Shown here in pieces: positions 25,431-32,900 of a DNA stretch of 64,000 nucleotides (the first letter of the stretch is position 1; every line of letters starts with the position of its first letter). The position numbers and the translations under genes are program-made. The notes under the pieces were generated by a model. The model had not been told where the DNA came from. It did no database searches and saw nothing but the letters and a program-made list of their open reading frames with translations. Where the stretch lies: NCBI RefSeq assembly GCF_005049045.1, contig NZ_SUPK01000004.1:1-64000 (forward strand), in the 5' to 3' direction. Source of the DNA: Cohnella pontilimi. Lineage in GTDB: Bacteria; Bacillota; Bacilli; Paenibacillales; Paenibacillaceae.

Positions 25431-25457
25431 TTACCCGGTGCCGGACGGTTCCGAAAC
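25431..25457 (-). promoter_or_regulatory. Sigma-B-type promoter for the DUF948 gene
   Basis: On the minus strand GTTTCG (25452-25457), 15-nt spacer, GGGTAA (25431-25436). It faces away from a second sigma-B-type promoter only 14 nt distant. Confidence 0.78.
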
Positions 25458-25471
25458 AAAAGCTTGTTGTC

Positions 25472-25497
25472 GTTTCACCCCCAAAAGGCAGGGGTAA
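25472..25497 (+). promoter_or_regulatory. Sigma-B-type promoter for the DUF1328 gene
   Basis: GTTTCA (25472-25477), 14-nt spacer, GGGTAA (25492-25497), 100 nt before the DUF1328 start. Confidence 0.78.
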
Positions 25498-25597
25498 GCA
25501 AGGACTAGCGCAACCCCGGCGGACTACCGGCCGAGGAGAAGCCTTTACCGGCTCAATCAAACAGCCGGACTATTCGAACTATAGGAGGAGATTGATC

Positions 25598-25768
25598 ATG
25601 CTGTACTGGGCAATGGTATTTCTGGTCGTAGCTATCGTCGCTGCGATTTTCGGATTCGGCGGAATCGTAGGCGCAGCAGCAGGAATCGCGAAAATCCTGT
25701 TCTTCATCTTCCTGATTCTGTTCATCGTATCCTTGTTCACAGGCCGCCGCAGCCGGAGATCCTTATAA
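25598..25768 (+). CDS. DUF1328/YtjA-family small membrane protein
   Basis: A 56-residue protein, two hydrophobic helices ([20 protein letters not shown] and [17 protein letters not shown]) with a Gly-rich turn (GGIVGAAAG) between and a basic tail GRRSRRSL, a good match to the UPF0391/DUF1328 family. AGGAGGAG precedes the ATG at 25598. It has its own sigma-B-type promoter and is followed by a terminator. The family is widespread and often stress-induced but its function is unknown. Confidence 0.85.
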   Translation: MLYWAMVFLVVAIVAAIFGFGGIVGAAAGIAKILFFIFLILFIVSLFTGRRSRRSL

Positions 25769-25815
25769 AAAGAAGCCTGCCGGCGATTTTTAAGGAAACC
25801 CGAAAGCCTTGGCAA

Positions 25816-25862
25816 AAAAACGACGCTTCTCGATCCGATGCGGATCGGGACGCGTCGTTTTT
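25816..25862 (+). terminator. Rho-independent terminator
   Basis: AAAAACGACGC (25816-25826) pairs with GCGTCGTTTTT (25852-25862), with an inner CGATCCG/CGGATCG stem. It separates the DUF1328 gene from the nucleotidyltransferase operon. Confidence 0.85.
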
Positions 25863-25960
25863 GAATCCGTTGCTGATTCGCGAAGCGCGAAAGTGCGTTA
25901 ATAGTAAGACAGCCGCCCTTAGAGGCGTCTCGTAAAAATGAAACGGAGGCTGATCCATAC

Positions 25961-27004
25961 ATGCAAGCACTCTTTCTCGCCGGAGGTCTTGGAACCCGAC
26001 TGCGTCCTTTGACGGAACATCTTCCGAAGCCTATGGCCCTGGTGGGTAATAAACCGTGGCTGGAGCATCTTCTCCGCCATTACAAAGAACAAGGCGTGAA
26101 CGAGTTCGTCATCGCCGTTAAACATTACCGTGAGCTGATTGAAAGTCATCTCGGCGACGGATCCAAATACGGAGTTCGCATCGAATACGCGGTGGAAAAA
26201 GAACTTCTCGGCACGGCCGGCGCGATCAAAAACGCCGAACCGCTGCTTCGGGACCGCTTCATCGTCGTGAATGCGGACATCATTCATCAGGTCGATCTCT
26301 CATCCGCCCTGGCATTTCACGAGAAGCACGGCGGTGCGGTGACGATCTGCCTCACCGAAGTGGACGATCCTTCCCACTACGGAGTCGTGGAACAAACGCA
26401 GGACGGAGAAATCGTCCGGTTTGTGGAAAAACCGAAAAAAGAAGAATCGCCGACAAACCGCATCAATGCCGGCATATACATGATGGAGCGCAGGGCGCTG
26501 GATCATATTCCGGCAGGCCGGGCGGTTTCCATCGAGAAGGAGACGTTCCCGCTCTTGATCGACAACGGAAGCGGCGTATACGGGCATCCGATCGGCGGCT
26601 ATTGGATGGACATGGGCACCAAGGCCCGATACCGCCAGCTGCACTGGGATTTGCTCGACCGCCGGTTCCCGCTCGCGATCGACGGTCAAGAAGGAGACGA
26701 GAGCGGCATTTGGCTCGGCGACAATGTGCGGGTCGGCCAAGGCGTTCTTCTCGTGCCGCCGGTCATGATCGGGGACGATGTGACGATCGGCGACCGCGCC
26801 GTCATCGGTCCTTACGCCGTAATCGGCAACGGCAGCAAGATCGGCAGCCAAGTGCGGCTGACCCACTCCATCTTGTGGGACCGCTGTAAAGTACGCAGCG
26901 GGGCTCAAATGAACGAGTGCATTTTCGGCTCCGGCATGCAAGTGGGCCCCCACATTTTGCACGAAGCGGTATGCAATCGTACTTTGGAGGTGCAACGCAG
27001 ATGA
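25961..27004 (+). CDS. Sugar-1-phosphate nucleotidyltransferase (mannose-1-P guanylyltransferase-like)
   Basis: A 347-residue enzyme that makes an NDP-sugar from a sugar-1-phosphate. The nucleotide-binding LAGGLGTRLRPLT is at 6-18 with the lysine PKPMALVG after it, LGTAGAIKNAE near 83-93 and NADII near 104; the last ~100 residues are a left-handed beta-helix with I/V-G hexapeptides (IGDDVTIGDRAVIGP). The length is like the mannose-1-phosphate guanylyltransferase group rather than RmlA, but the base and sugar cannot be decided by eye. First gene of a three-gene operon; it overlaps the next by 4 nt. Confidence 0.88.
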   Translation: MQALFLAGGLGTRLRPLTEHLPKPMALVGNKPWLEHLLRHYKEQGVNEFVIAVKHYRELIESHLGDGSKYGVRIEYAVEKELLGTAGAIKNAEPLLRDRFIVVNADIIHQVDLSSALAFHEKHGGAVTICLTEVDDPSHYGVVEQTQDGEIVRFVEKPKKEESPTNRINAGIYMMERRALDHIPAGRAVSIEKETFPLLIDNGSGVYGHPIGGYWMDMGTKARYRQLHWDLLDRRFPLAIDGQEGDESGIWLGDNVRVGQGVLLVPPVMIGDDVTIGDRAVIGPYAVIGNGSKIGSQVRLTHSILWDRCKVRSGAQMNECIFGSGMQVGPHILHEAVCNRTLEVQRR

Positions 27005-28188
27005 ATTTGAACGGACGCTTGCCTGTCATCGCTTATGTGAGCACGTATATTCCGAAAAAATGCGGACTGGCCACCTATACCCACAATCTCCGCGAAGCGG
27101 TCAATTTGTCCAAAGGCAATCGCGTGCAGGATCCCGTAGTGGCGATGTGCAACGAGGATGAGCGGGCGGATTACCGCGAGCCTTGGATGTGGCCGCTGCT
27201 CAAATCCGAGCCGGATGAATACCTCCGACTGGTGGATACGATTAACCAAAGCTCGGTCGATATCGTATCGCTGCAGCACGAATTCGGCATTTTCGGCGGA
27301 GACGCCGGCTCGTATATCATCGATTTTTTGAAGCGTTTAAAGAAACCGGTGGTCACTACGTTCCATACCCTTTTCGAGTCGCCGGTGGAGCCGTACTCCC
27401 CGGTGCAGAACGAAATCGCGCAATGGAGCGATCATCTGATCGTCATGAACCGCAAAGGCATCGGTTACCTGCACGACAGTTTCGGCATCCCGTTTGAGAA
27501 AATTTCATTCATTCCGCACGGCACGCCGGTTCCGCATCGGATCGACCGCGCTGCCGTCCGCCGCCGCATGGGCTGGGAAAACCGGAAGGTGCTGTTTACT
27601 TTCGGCCTGCTGGGGCGGAGCAAAGGGATCGAATTTGCTTTGCGTTCACTCGCCGGCGCGGTGCAAGCCGTTCCGGACCTGCTCTACGTGATCGCGGGCG
27701 CGACCCACCCGGAAGTGCGCAAAAACGAAGGCGAAGCTTACCGGGAAGAGCTGACGGCGATGATCCAAGAGTTCGGGCTCGAGCACCATGTCCAAATGAT
27801 CAACCGCTACATTCCGGAAGACGAATTGGGTTCTCTCATATGCGCTTCCGACCTTTACATCACACCATACCCAGGCATGGAGCAAATCACGAGCGGCACG
27901 CTCGCTTATGCCGCGGGACTCGGTCGCCCGATTTTGTCCACCCCTTACGTGTACGCGAGAGACCTTGTTCAAGGCCACGAGGACATGCTGCTGCCTTACG
28001 GGGATACGGAAGCTTGGAGCGCCAAAATCATCGAGCTGTTCTCTTATCCCGGCTTGCTCTCCGAATGGCAGCGGATCATCACGGAAATCGGACGCACGAT
28101 GCATTGGCCGCAAGTGGGCGCGCAGCACCTGCGGTTATTTCAGACAGTGGTAGCTGAGCAAAGGAGCAAAATCGCCGATGTCGGCTGA
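27001..28188 (+). CDS. GT4-family glycosyltransferase
   Basis: A 395-residue GT-B enzyme. The N-terminal Rossmann domain begins PVIAYVSTYIPKKCGLATYT, the typical Gly-rich donor-side loop, and the C-terminal half contains LLGRSKGIEFALRS and the acidic EX7E-type segment ITPYPGMEQITSGTLAYAAG. No signal peptide; cytosolic. ATG at 27001 overlaps the upstream stop as ATGA, with TTTGGAGG upstream. With the nucleotidyltransferase and the next gene it forms an operon, which suggests that the sugar made by the first enzyme is used here. Product unknown. Confidence 0.88.
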   Translation: MNLNGRLPVIAYVSTYIPKKCGLATYTHNLREAVNLSKGNRVQDPVVAMCNEDERADYREPWMWPLLKSEPDEYLRLVDTINQSSVDIVSLQHEFGIFGGDAGSYIIDFLKRLKKPVVTTFHTLFESPVEPYSPVQNEIAQWSDHLIVMNRKGIGYLHDSFGIPFEKISFIPHGTPVPHRIDRAAVRRRMGWENRKVLFTFGLLGRSKGIEFALRSLAGAVQAVPDLLYVIAGATHPEVRKNEGEAYREELTAMIQEFGLEHHVQMINRYIPEDELGSLICASDLYITPYPGMEQITSGTLAYAAGLGRPILSTPYVYARDLVQGHEDMLLPYGDTEAWSAKIIELFSYPGLLSEWQRIITEIGRTMHWPQVGAQHLRLFQTVVAEQRSKIADVG

Positions 28189-29428
28189 ACGCATTTCCCG
28201 GCGCCGTTTCGCGACGCCCTCGTTCGACCATCTGCGCAGAATGACGGATGATACGGGGCTTCTGGAGCATGCGCTGGGAAGAATCCCGCGGCGTGTGGAA
28301 GGCTACTGCACCGACGATAACGCGCGCGCTTTATGGGTGGTGACCGAGTGGCTTTCGCTCGGTTCCAGCGCATTATCGCATGAAGATCAAGCCAAGTTGA
28401 CGAAGCTGGCCGAAATTTATATGGCCTTCCTGTTGTGGCAGCAGCCCGACGACGGCTGGTGGCACAACAATGTGGCCTACGACCGGACGCCGGAACCGGA
28501 GAAGAAAATCCAGTCCCACGACTGCCAGGGACGCGCCATATGGGCGGTCGCGGACGCATGGGTCCGGCTCGAAGGGACGATGCCGAATACCGCTCGCGTC
28601 ATGGTTCAGCGGGCTTTACCGACGCTCCGCCAGGTCGATTCCCGGCGGGGTCAGGCTTTCGCCATGGCGGCCTGCGCCCATTTGCTGGACGCGGGCAGCC
28701 GGGGTGCGATCAGGCTGCCGGATTCCTGGCGGGAAGAGCTCACCACGCATATGGAGAACTTCGAAAGAACGATGAACGAGCAATTCCGGAACTTCTCCGA
28801 TGACAATTGGCGTTGGTTCGAGCCCGCCATGACTTACAGCAACGGCGTGCTCCCATGGGCGATGCTCCGTACGTATCAGGTCACCCGCCGGTCGGAGACG
28901 CTGAGGAACGGACTCGAAAGCCTTTCCTTCCTGCTGGAGAAAATGACCGCCGAAGAAGGCTGGCTGCGTCCGGTCGGCAACGACGGCTGGGGTACTGCGG
29001 AAAATGTGAGTCAATGGGACCAGCAGCCGCTGGAGATGTTCAAGCTGGCGTTGGCGCTGGAGGAAGCGGCGCGGGCGGTGGAGTTCGCCGATCAGCTCGC
29101 GGCCGCGGACGCCGAAGAGCATTATGTGACGAGCGGCGCGCCCGCCGGCTCTGCCGGCACGGCTCCGCGGACCGGCGGGGTCGGGTCCGGCATGACGCAG
29201 AGCAGCGGTCAGCATACGCCTACGTTGTATCGCACTTCCCATCTGCGTGCCATGCGCGACTTGTGTCTCGCCTGGTTCTATGGCGAGAACGACAAGCGGA
29301 TGCCGATGTGCGACCCGCGTGACGGAAGCTGCTGCGACGGACTGATGGAGATCGGTCCGAACATGAACTGCGGGGCGGAATCCACGATTTCGTATTTGAT
29401 GACCGAGGCTTTATGCCGGCGGGATTGA
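28178..29428 (+). CDS. Six-hairpin (alpha/alpha-barrel) glycosidase-like protein
   Basis: A 416-residue protein, overlapping the glycosyltransferase by 11 nt. The sequence is almost entirely helical with repeated aromatic/acidic helix pairs, the six-hairpin glycosidase-like layout; DGWWHNNVAYDRTPE near 93-107 and EGWLRPVGNDGWGTAENVSQ near 256-275 look like catalytic-side loops, and the end is cysteine-rich (DPRDGSCCDGLMEIGPNMNC). It is often found beside sugar transferases in Paenibacillus. Possible roles are glycosidase or phosphorylase; no residue can be assigned with certainty. Confidence 0.7.
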   Translation: MSAERISRRRFATPSFDHLRRMTDDTGLLEHALGRIPRRVEGYCTDDNARALWVVTEWLSLGSSALSHEDQAKLTKLAEIYMAFLLWQQPDDGWWHNNVAYDRTPEPEKKIQSHDCQGRAIWAVADAWVRLEGTMPNTARVMVQRALPTLRQVDSRRGQAFAMAACAHLLDAGSRGAIRLPDSWREELTTHMENFERTMNEQFRNFSDDNWRWFEPAMTYSNGVLPWAMLRTYQVTRRSETLRNGLESLSFLLEKMTAEEGWLRPVGNDGWGTAENVSQWDQQPLEMFKLALALEEAARAVEFADQLAAADAEEHYVTSGAPAGSAGTAPRTGGVGSGMTQSSGQHTPTLYRTSHLRAMRDLCLAWFYGENDKRMPMCDPRDGSCCDGLMEIGPNMNCGAESTISYLMTEALCRRD

Positions 29429-29444
29429 AGCCGGATGCGAAAAA

Positions 29445-29491
29445 AAGGGGCTTTCGGCAAGGTCAGTTTAAGACCTTGCCGAAAGCCCCTT
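29445..29491. terminator. Bidirectional rho-independent terminator, 20-bp stem
   Basis: AAGGGGCTTTCGGCAAGGTC (29445-29464) is exactly complementary to 29472-29491 around a seven-base loop; A-run on the left, TTGTTGTT on the right. Confidence 0.9.
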
Positions 29492-29528
29492 GTTGTTATT
29501 CATCACTTGGTTTGGTCGTGAGCCACCC

Positions 29529-30599
29529 TCAGTTTCCTCCACGCAGCTGCTCGAGAGCCGCTTGAAAATCGTCGGGCAGCGGCGCCTTCACCTGCTGCTT
29601 CTCCCCGGTCCACGGATGCGGCCAGATCAGCTGCTCGCCGTGCAAGGCTTGGCGGGACATGATTTTGCGCGTACCGCCGTACATGCCGTCTCCGGCCAAA
29701 GGATGGCCGATGGCGGACATATGCACGCGGATTTGATGCGTGCGGCCTGTCTCCAAGCGAAGCCGGACAAGCGTGTGATCGGCGAACCGCTCGATCACCT
29801 GATAGTGTGTGACCGCATGATCTCCCGTCTCGCTGACCCGCCTGCGAGTGGAGTGATGACGGTCTTGTCCGATCGGCTTGTCGATCACGCCCTTGTCCTG
29901 GGCCACAACACCTTCCACCAGCGCGACATAGATCCGCTCGATTTTCTTTTCCCGCATCGCCTTGTCGTATTGGTAGTGTGAGAATTCGTTTTTGGCGTAA
30001 AGCACAGGGCCCGTCGTCTCTTTGTCGATGCGGTGAATGTGCCGGATGCGCAGCTGCTGGCCGCTGAATTCGTAGTAAGCCGCCACAGCGTTCGCCAGCG
30101 TGCGGCGCTGCCCCTTCTCGCTCGGATGCACTTCAATGCCGGCCGGCTTGTTCACCACAAGCGTAAACTCATCTTCATGCAAAATATTGAGCTCCATCCA
30201 GTCGGGTTGAAATTCCGGCCGTTCTTTCGGAAACAAATGCAGCCGCAAATTCGGCCCTTGCAGGAGCAATCCTTTGGACTGCAGCAGCTTGGAAACCAGC
30301 TTCGGCGGCAGCGGCAAAGCTTTCGCCACGTGCTGCAGCGGTGCTCCGGCCAACCCTTCCGGCAGCCGGATTTCCATCCACTCGCCCTTATGCCGGCCCA
30401 TCTTCAGCATCTCACCCGTTGAGGAGCGCCCGGGAGACCTTGTTCCGCGTACGTTCGCGTTAGCGGGAGCGCTGAATGCGCGGGAATCCCGCCGGCTGCT
30501 CCGCTCGCTTCTCTCTTTTCGTTCCGTCGGGCGGGCTTTCCGTCCTCCTCCGTCATTTCGGTTCGGTTTGCGCGGCCCTTGACGTCCGGCTCGGTTCAT
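29529..30599 (-). CDS. RluA-family pseudouridine synthase with basic N-terminal extension
   Basis: A 356-residue enzyme that isomerises uridine in RNA. The catalytic motif HRIDKETTG places the Asp at D192; the fold continues with RLETGRTHQIRVHM and HPLAGDGMYGG. Residues 1-65 form an Arg/Lys/Ser/Gly-rich, probably disordered tail; GGAGGAA with good spacing supports this long form. An S4-like segment may occupy about 75-120. Target RNA (23S rRNA or tRNA) is unknown. A near-perfect sigma-A promoter lies upstream. Convergent with the six-hairpin gene. Confidence 0.9.
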   Translation of the reverse strand: MNRAGRQGPRKPNRNDGGGRKARPTERKERSERSSRRDSRAFSAPANANVRGTRSPGRSSTGEMLKMGRHKGEWMEIRLPEGLAGAPLQHVAKALPLPPKLVSKLLQSKGLLLQGPNLRLHLFPKERPEFQPDWMELNILHEDEFTLVVNKPAGIEVHPSEKGQRRTLANAVAAYYEFSGQQLRIRHIHRIDKETTGPVLYAKNEFSHYQYDKAMREKKIERIYVALVEGVVAQDKGVIDKPIGQDRHHSTRRRVSETGDHAVTHYQVIERFADHTLVRLRLETGRTHQIRVHMSAIGHPLAGDGMYGGTRKIMSRQALHGEQLIWPHPWTGEKQQVKAPLPDDFQAALEQLRGGN

Positions 30600-30631
30600 G
30601 CGGTTTCCTCCGATTCCGTTCCAATGCCGTC

Positions 30632-30660
30632 AATATACGGGAACGCGTCTTCAATGTCAA
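30632..30660 (-). promoter_or_regulatory. Strong sigma-A promoter of the pseudouridine synthase gene
   Basis: On the minus strand TTGACA (30655-30660), 17-nt spacer, TATATT (30632-30637), 32 nt before the start. A perfect palindrome TGAAAC-G-GTTTCA (30662-30674) abuts the -35 and may be an operator. Confidence 0.78.
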
Positions 30661-30789
30661 CTGAAACGGTTTCACCGCTCGACGGCATTCGCCGATGCGA
30701 ATCGTTGGAACTTTTGACTACATTTCTGGAATGAACACGGAGTGTCCCGTTTTCGATAACAGCCGTCATTTTCCTTCAAAATTACACCG

Positions 30790-30818
30790 TTGCCAGTTTT
30801 TTGCATACGTTCTATCGT
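30790..30818 (+). promoter_or_regulatory. Sigma-A-type promoter of the acidic-protein gene
   Basis: TTGCCA (30790-30795), 17-nt spacer, TATCGT (30813-30818), followed by a small GGGG/CCCC hairpin (about 30826-30838) and then the GGGAGG ribosome-binding site of the gene at 30863. Confidence 0.6.
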
Positions 30819-30862
30819 GTGAATAGGGGCTTGTCCCCAACAATTCGCGGGAGGTAATCGGA

Positions 30863-31204
30863 ATGGACATCAACGAACAAGAAGTTACGGCAGTCGAAAA
30901 TGTGGAAGCGGATGCACAAGCTGAGGTAGCAGCTGAAGCCGTATCCGAAGAGCAACCGGAAGCAGTTGCCGAAGCCCAGGAAGAGGAAGTCGTAGCTGAA
31001 GCCGAGGCAGAAGGCGAAGCAGCTGCGGAAGCCGAACAAGAACCGGTTGCCGAAGAAACGGCAGCTGAAGAAACGGTTGCCGAAGAAGAAGTCGTTGCGG
31101 AATCCGCTGACGACGCTGCGGTTGCGGAAGCCGACGAGCCGGCGCTTGCCGAAGTAGCGGCTGACGAAACCGAGCAAGCCGAAACGGAAGCGATCGGCGA
31201 CTGA
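30863..31204 (+). CDS. Very acidic Ala/Glu low-complexity protein, 113 residues
   Basis: By my count 42 Asp/Glu and 33 Ala of 113, and no Lys, Arg, His, Phe, Tyr or Trp at all. Short degenerate repeats such as AEETVAEE and VAEAQEEE suggest growth by slippage. It should be disordered or a single long helix at neutral pH, cytosolic, with pI near 3. GGGAGG precedes the ATG and a promoter and a terminator frame it, so I take it as real. I do not recognise the family; it could be a charge-based ion or protein binder, or a counter-charge molecule for nucleic-acid-binding proteins. Function is unknown. Confidence 0.75.
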   Translation: MDINEQEVTAVENVEADAQAEVAAEAVSEEQPEAVAEAQEEEVVAEAEAEGEAAAEAEQEPVAEETAAEETVAEEEVVAESADDAAVAEADEPALAEVAADETEQAETEAIGD

Positions 31205-31230
31205 TTTTACCATGAACGCAAGCCACAGAT

Positions 31231-31261
31231 AAGGGGAGCCGCTCAAGCCAGCGCTCCCCTT
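31231..31261. terminator. Bidirectional rho-independent terminator
   Basis: AAGGGGAGC (31231-31239) pairs with GCTCCCCTT (31253-31261); it lies between the acidic-protein gene and the convergent TPR gene. Confidence 0.7.
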
Positions 31262-31280
31262 TGATGTTGCGGTTCACCGC

Positions 31281-31952
31281 TTACCGGCTGCCTCGCAGCA
31301 AGCTCTTCAGCACCCATTTTCGTTCCCTGCGTTTCATGTATCGGGGTAAAGAAGCGTACAACTGCCGGCATTCGCGGAAGGCCGAGGCGGCCTCTTCCTT
31401 TTTCCCCAAAGCGGCATACAAAGCGCCAAGCCGATAATAAGCCTCGCAGGATGAGGAATTCACTTCCTTGAAAGCTTCCAAATAAGACAGCGCTTTGTGC
31501 GGATCCTTGGCGGTGAAAGCTTCGGCCAGTCTCAAGTAAGGCTGTCCATATTTCACGCGGGGACTGATCTCGAGCGCCTGAAGCATCTCCTTCTCCCCGT
31601 CCTCCAGCCTGCCGAGCGCCAAATCGCACGTCCCCAAATCGCTCCAATATTCCGCCGAATGCTCCATTTGCGACTCGATGCCGATAAGCACGTTGCGCGC
31701 CTGCGCATATTTCCGGCTCTCGATCAGCAGCCTCGCAAGCTCGGACTTCGCGGACACATCATAAGGGCTCATGTGAAGCTGCCGTCTCCATTTGGCTATC
31801 GAACTGCGCCGCCTGAACGGGCGTACTATACTGGGCGACAACCCTATGAACCGCCGCTCCAGCACATATAGAATCGCCAATAATACCAAAATCGCCAGAA
31901 ACGGGTTGCCGAGCAACCACCATAACGCTCCAAAAAGCAAAACCTTGCTCAT
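31281..31952 (-). CDS. Membrane-anchored TPR protein
   Basis: A 223-residue protein: one or two N-terminal hydrophobic helices (about 4-32, LLFGALWWLLGNPFLAILVL), a basic linker (RPFRRRSSIAKWRRQ), then four or so tetratricopeptide-type helix pairs (AKSELARLLIESRKYAQARN, WSDLGTCDLALGRLEDGEKE, YYRLGALYAALGKKEEAASA) and a basic tail. Start at the ATG at 31952, with AAGGAGG upstream; a start six codons earlier has no site. TPR repeats bind proteins, so this may be a scaffold at the inner membrane surface. Specific partner unknown. Confidence 0.82.
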   Translation of the reverse strand: MSKVLLFGALWWLLGNPFLAILVLLAILYVLERRFIGLSPSIVRPFRRRSSIAKWRRQLHMSPYDVSAKSELARLLIESRKYAQARNVLIGIESQMEHSAEYWSDLGTCDLALGRLEDGEKEMLQALEISPRVKYGQPYLRLAEAFTAKDPHKALSYLEAFKEVNSSSCEAYYRLGALYAALGKKEEAASAFRECRQLYASLPRYMKRRERKWVLKSLLRGSR

Positions 31953-32053
31953 GGGCGCCTCCTTATCCATTTCTTCAATTTTTTCTTTTCATCCTATCAT
32001 AATGGATATTGCGTCTAATCGGAACCATTTTGTCGTTTATCCCCCTTTGACGC

Positions 32054-32500
32054 TATCCCGTTCGCTCAGGGGGCAGTGCGCCCGCTCACCGCCACGAATA
32101 AGACTGTGCCATAACCTTACCGCCAACAACCACGCTCACCATTTTCGATAAGAGTTACCGGCATAAAGCCACGCTTTGTACGTTATCCCGTTCACTCAGG
32201 AGCATCGTGGTTATGCCACGCTTTGTATGTTATCCCATCCGCTCAGGATGTTGTTTTATGGCTGATGTACCGCACACATGCTTTGTCGCCATCCCCGATA
32301 CTCAGAAGCACCGTCGTTATGCCACGCTTTGTCGCTATCCCGTTCGCTCAGGATGCTGGTTCATGGCTGATGTACCGCACACATGCTTTGTCGCCATCCC
32401 CGTTACTCAGAAGCACCGTCGTTATGCCACGCTTTGTCGCTATCCCGTTTACTCAGAAGCATCGTCGTTATGCCACGCTTTGTCGCTATCCCGTTCGCTT
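32054..32500 (+). repeat. Dispersed/tandem repeat block, motif in forward orientation
   Basis: Eight copies of a core close to TATCCCGTTCGCTCAGRA occur at about 32054, 32183, 32230, 32290, 32336, 32394, 32441 and 32487 (the last truncated). The sequence TTATGCCACGCTTTGT precedes several of them. Longer units repeat with periods of 106, 105 and 46 bp (starts 32211, 32317, 32422, 32468). No gene is supported here: open frames through it are repeats without a convincing start. Confidence 0.9.
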
Positions 32501-32555
32501 ATGGCGATGTGATCCTCAACTGCGGATGAATGGAGGGTTGAAATGCGCTCGGCGC

Positions 32556-32862
32556 TGAGCGAAGGGGATAAGTGTTAAAGGCGGTTTATAGTGTCAGTGG
32601 TCATTCAGTTCTGAGTGCAGGGGATAAGGGTAAAAGGTGGCTTTTATTGGTAGAGGCAACACGAATTCTGAGCGAAGGGGATAACGGTAAAAGGCGATTT
32701 TTAGTGATAGAGGCAACACGAATTCTGAACGAAGGGGATAACGATAAAAGGCGGCATTTAGCGGTGGTGGTCATCCCAGTTCTGAGCGAAAGGGATAACG
32801 GTAAAAGGCGGTTTTTAGTGGTAGTGGTCACACGAATTCTGAGCGAAGGGGATAGTGACAAA
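32556..32862 (-). repeat. Tandem 56-57-bp repeat block, same motif inverted
   Basis: Six units begin with TGAGCGAAGGGGATAA or a variant at 32556, 32612, 32669, 32726, 32783 and 32840, a period of 56 then 57 bp four times; the last is truncated and merges into the hrpB terminator. The core is the reverse complement of the core in 32054-32500, so the two blocks form a large inverted array around about 32501-32555. Confidence 0.9.
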
Positions 32863-32900
32863 GAAAACGTCAGGCGTGAATGCCTGACGTTTTCTTTGTC
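32857..32900. terminator. Terminator of hrpB, 19-bp stem
   Basis: GACAAAGAAAACGTCAGGC (32857-32875) is exactly complementary to 32882-32900 around a six-base loop. It overlaps the hrpB stop codon and the end of the last repeat unit. Confidence 0.8.

Noticed and set aside
30812-31246. Minus-strand open frame of 144 codons rich in Phe, Arg and Gly
   Set aside because: It is the antisense of the acidic low-complexity gene; Ala/Glu codons read backwards give Phe/Arg/Gly. No ribosome-binding site.
32207-32512. 101-codon frame made of repeats in the forward repeat block
   Set aside because: Codons follow the repeat units exactly and no ribosome-binding site precedes them; units of 46 bp break the frame elsewhere.
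32054-32862. CRISPR array
   Set aside because: Units have irregular spacing, the repeated core is short and variable, the spaces between cores are repeats themselves, orientation flips halfway, and no cas gene is nearby.
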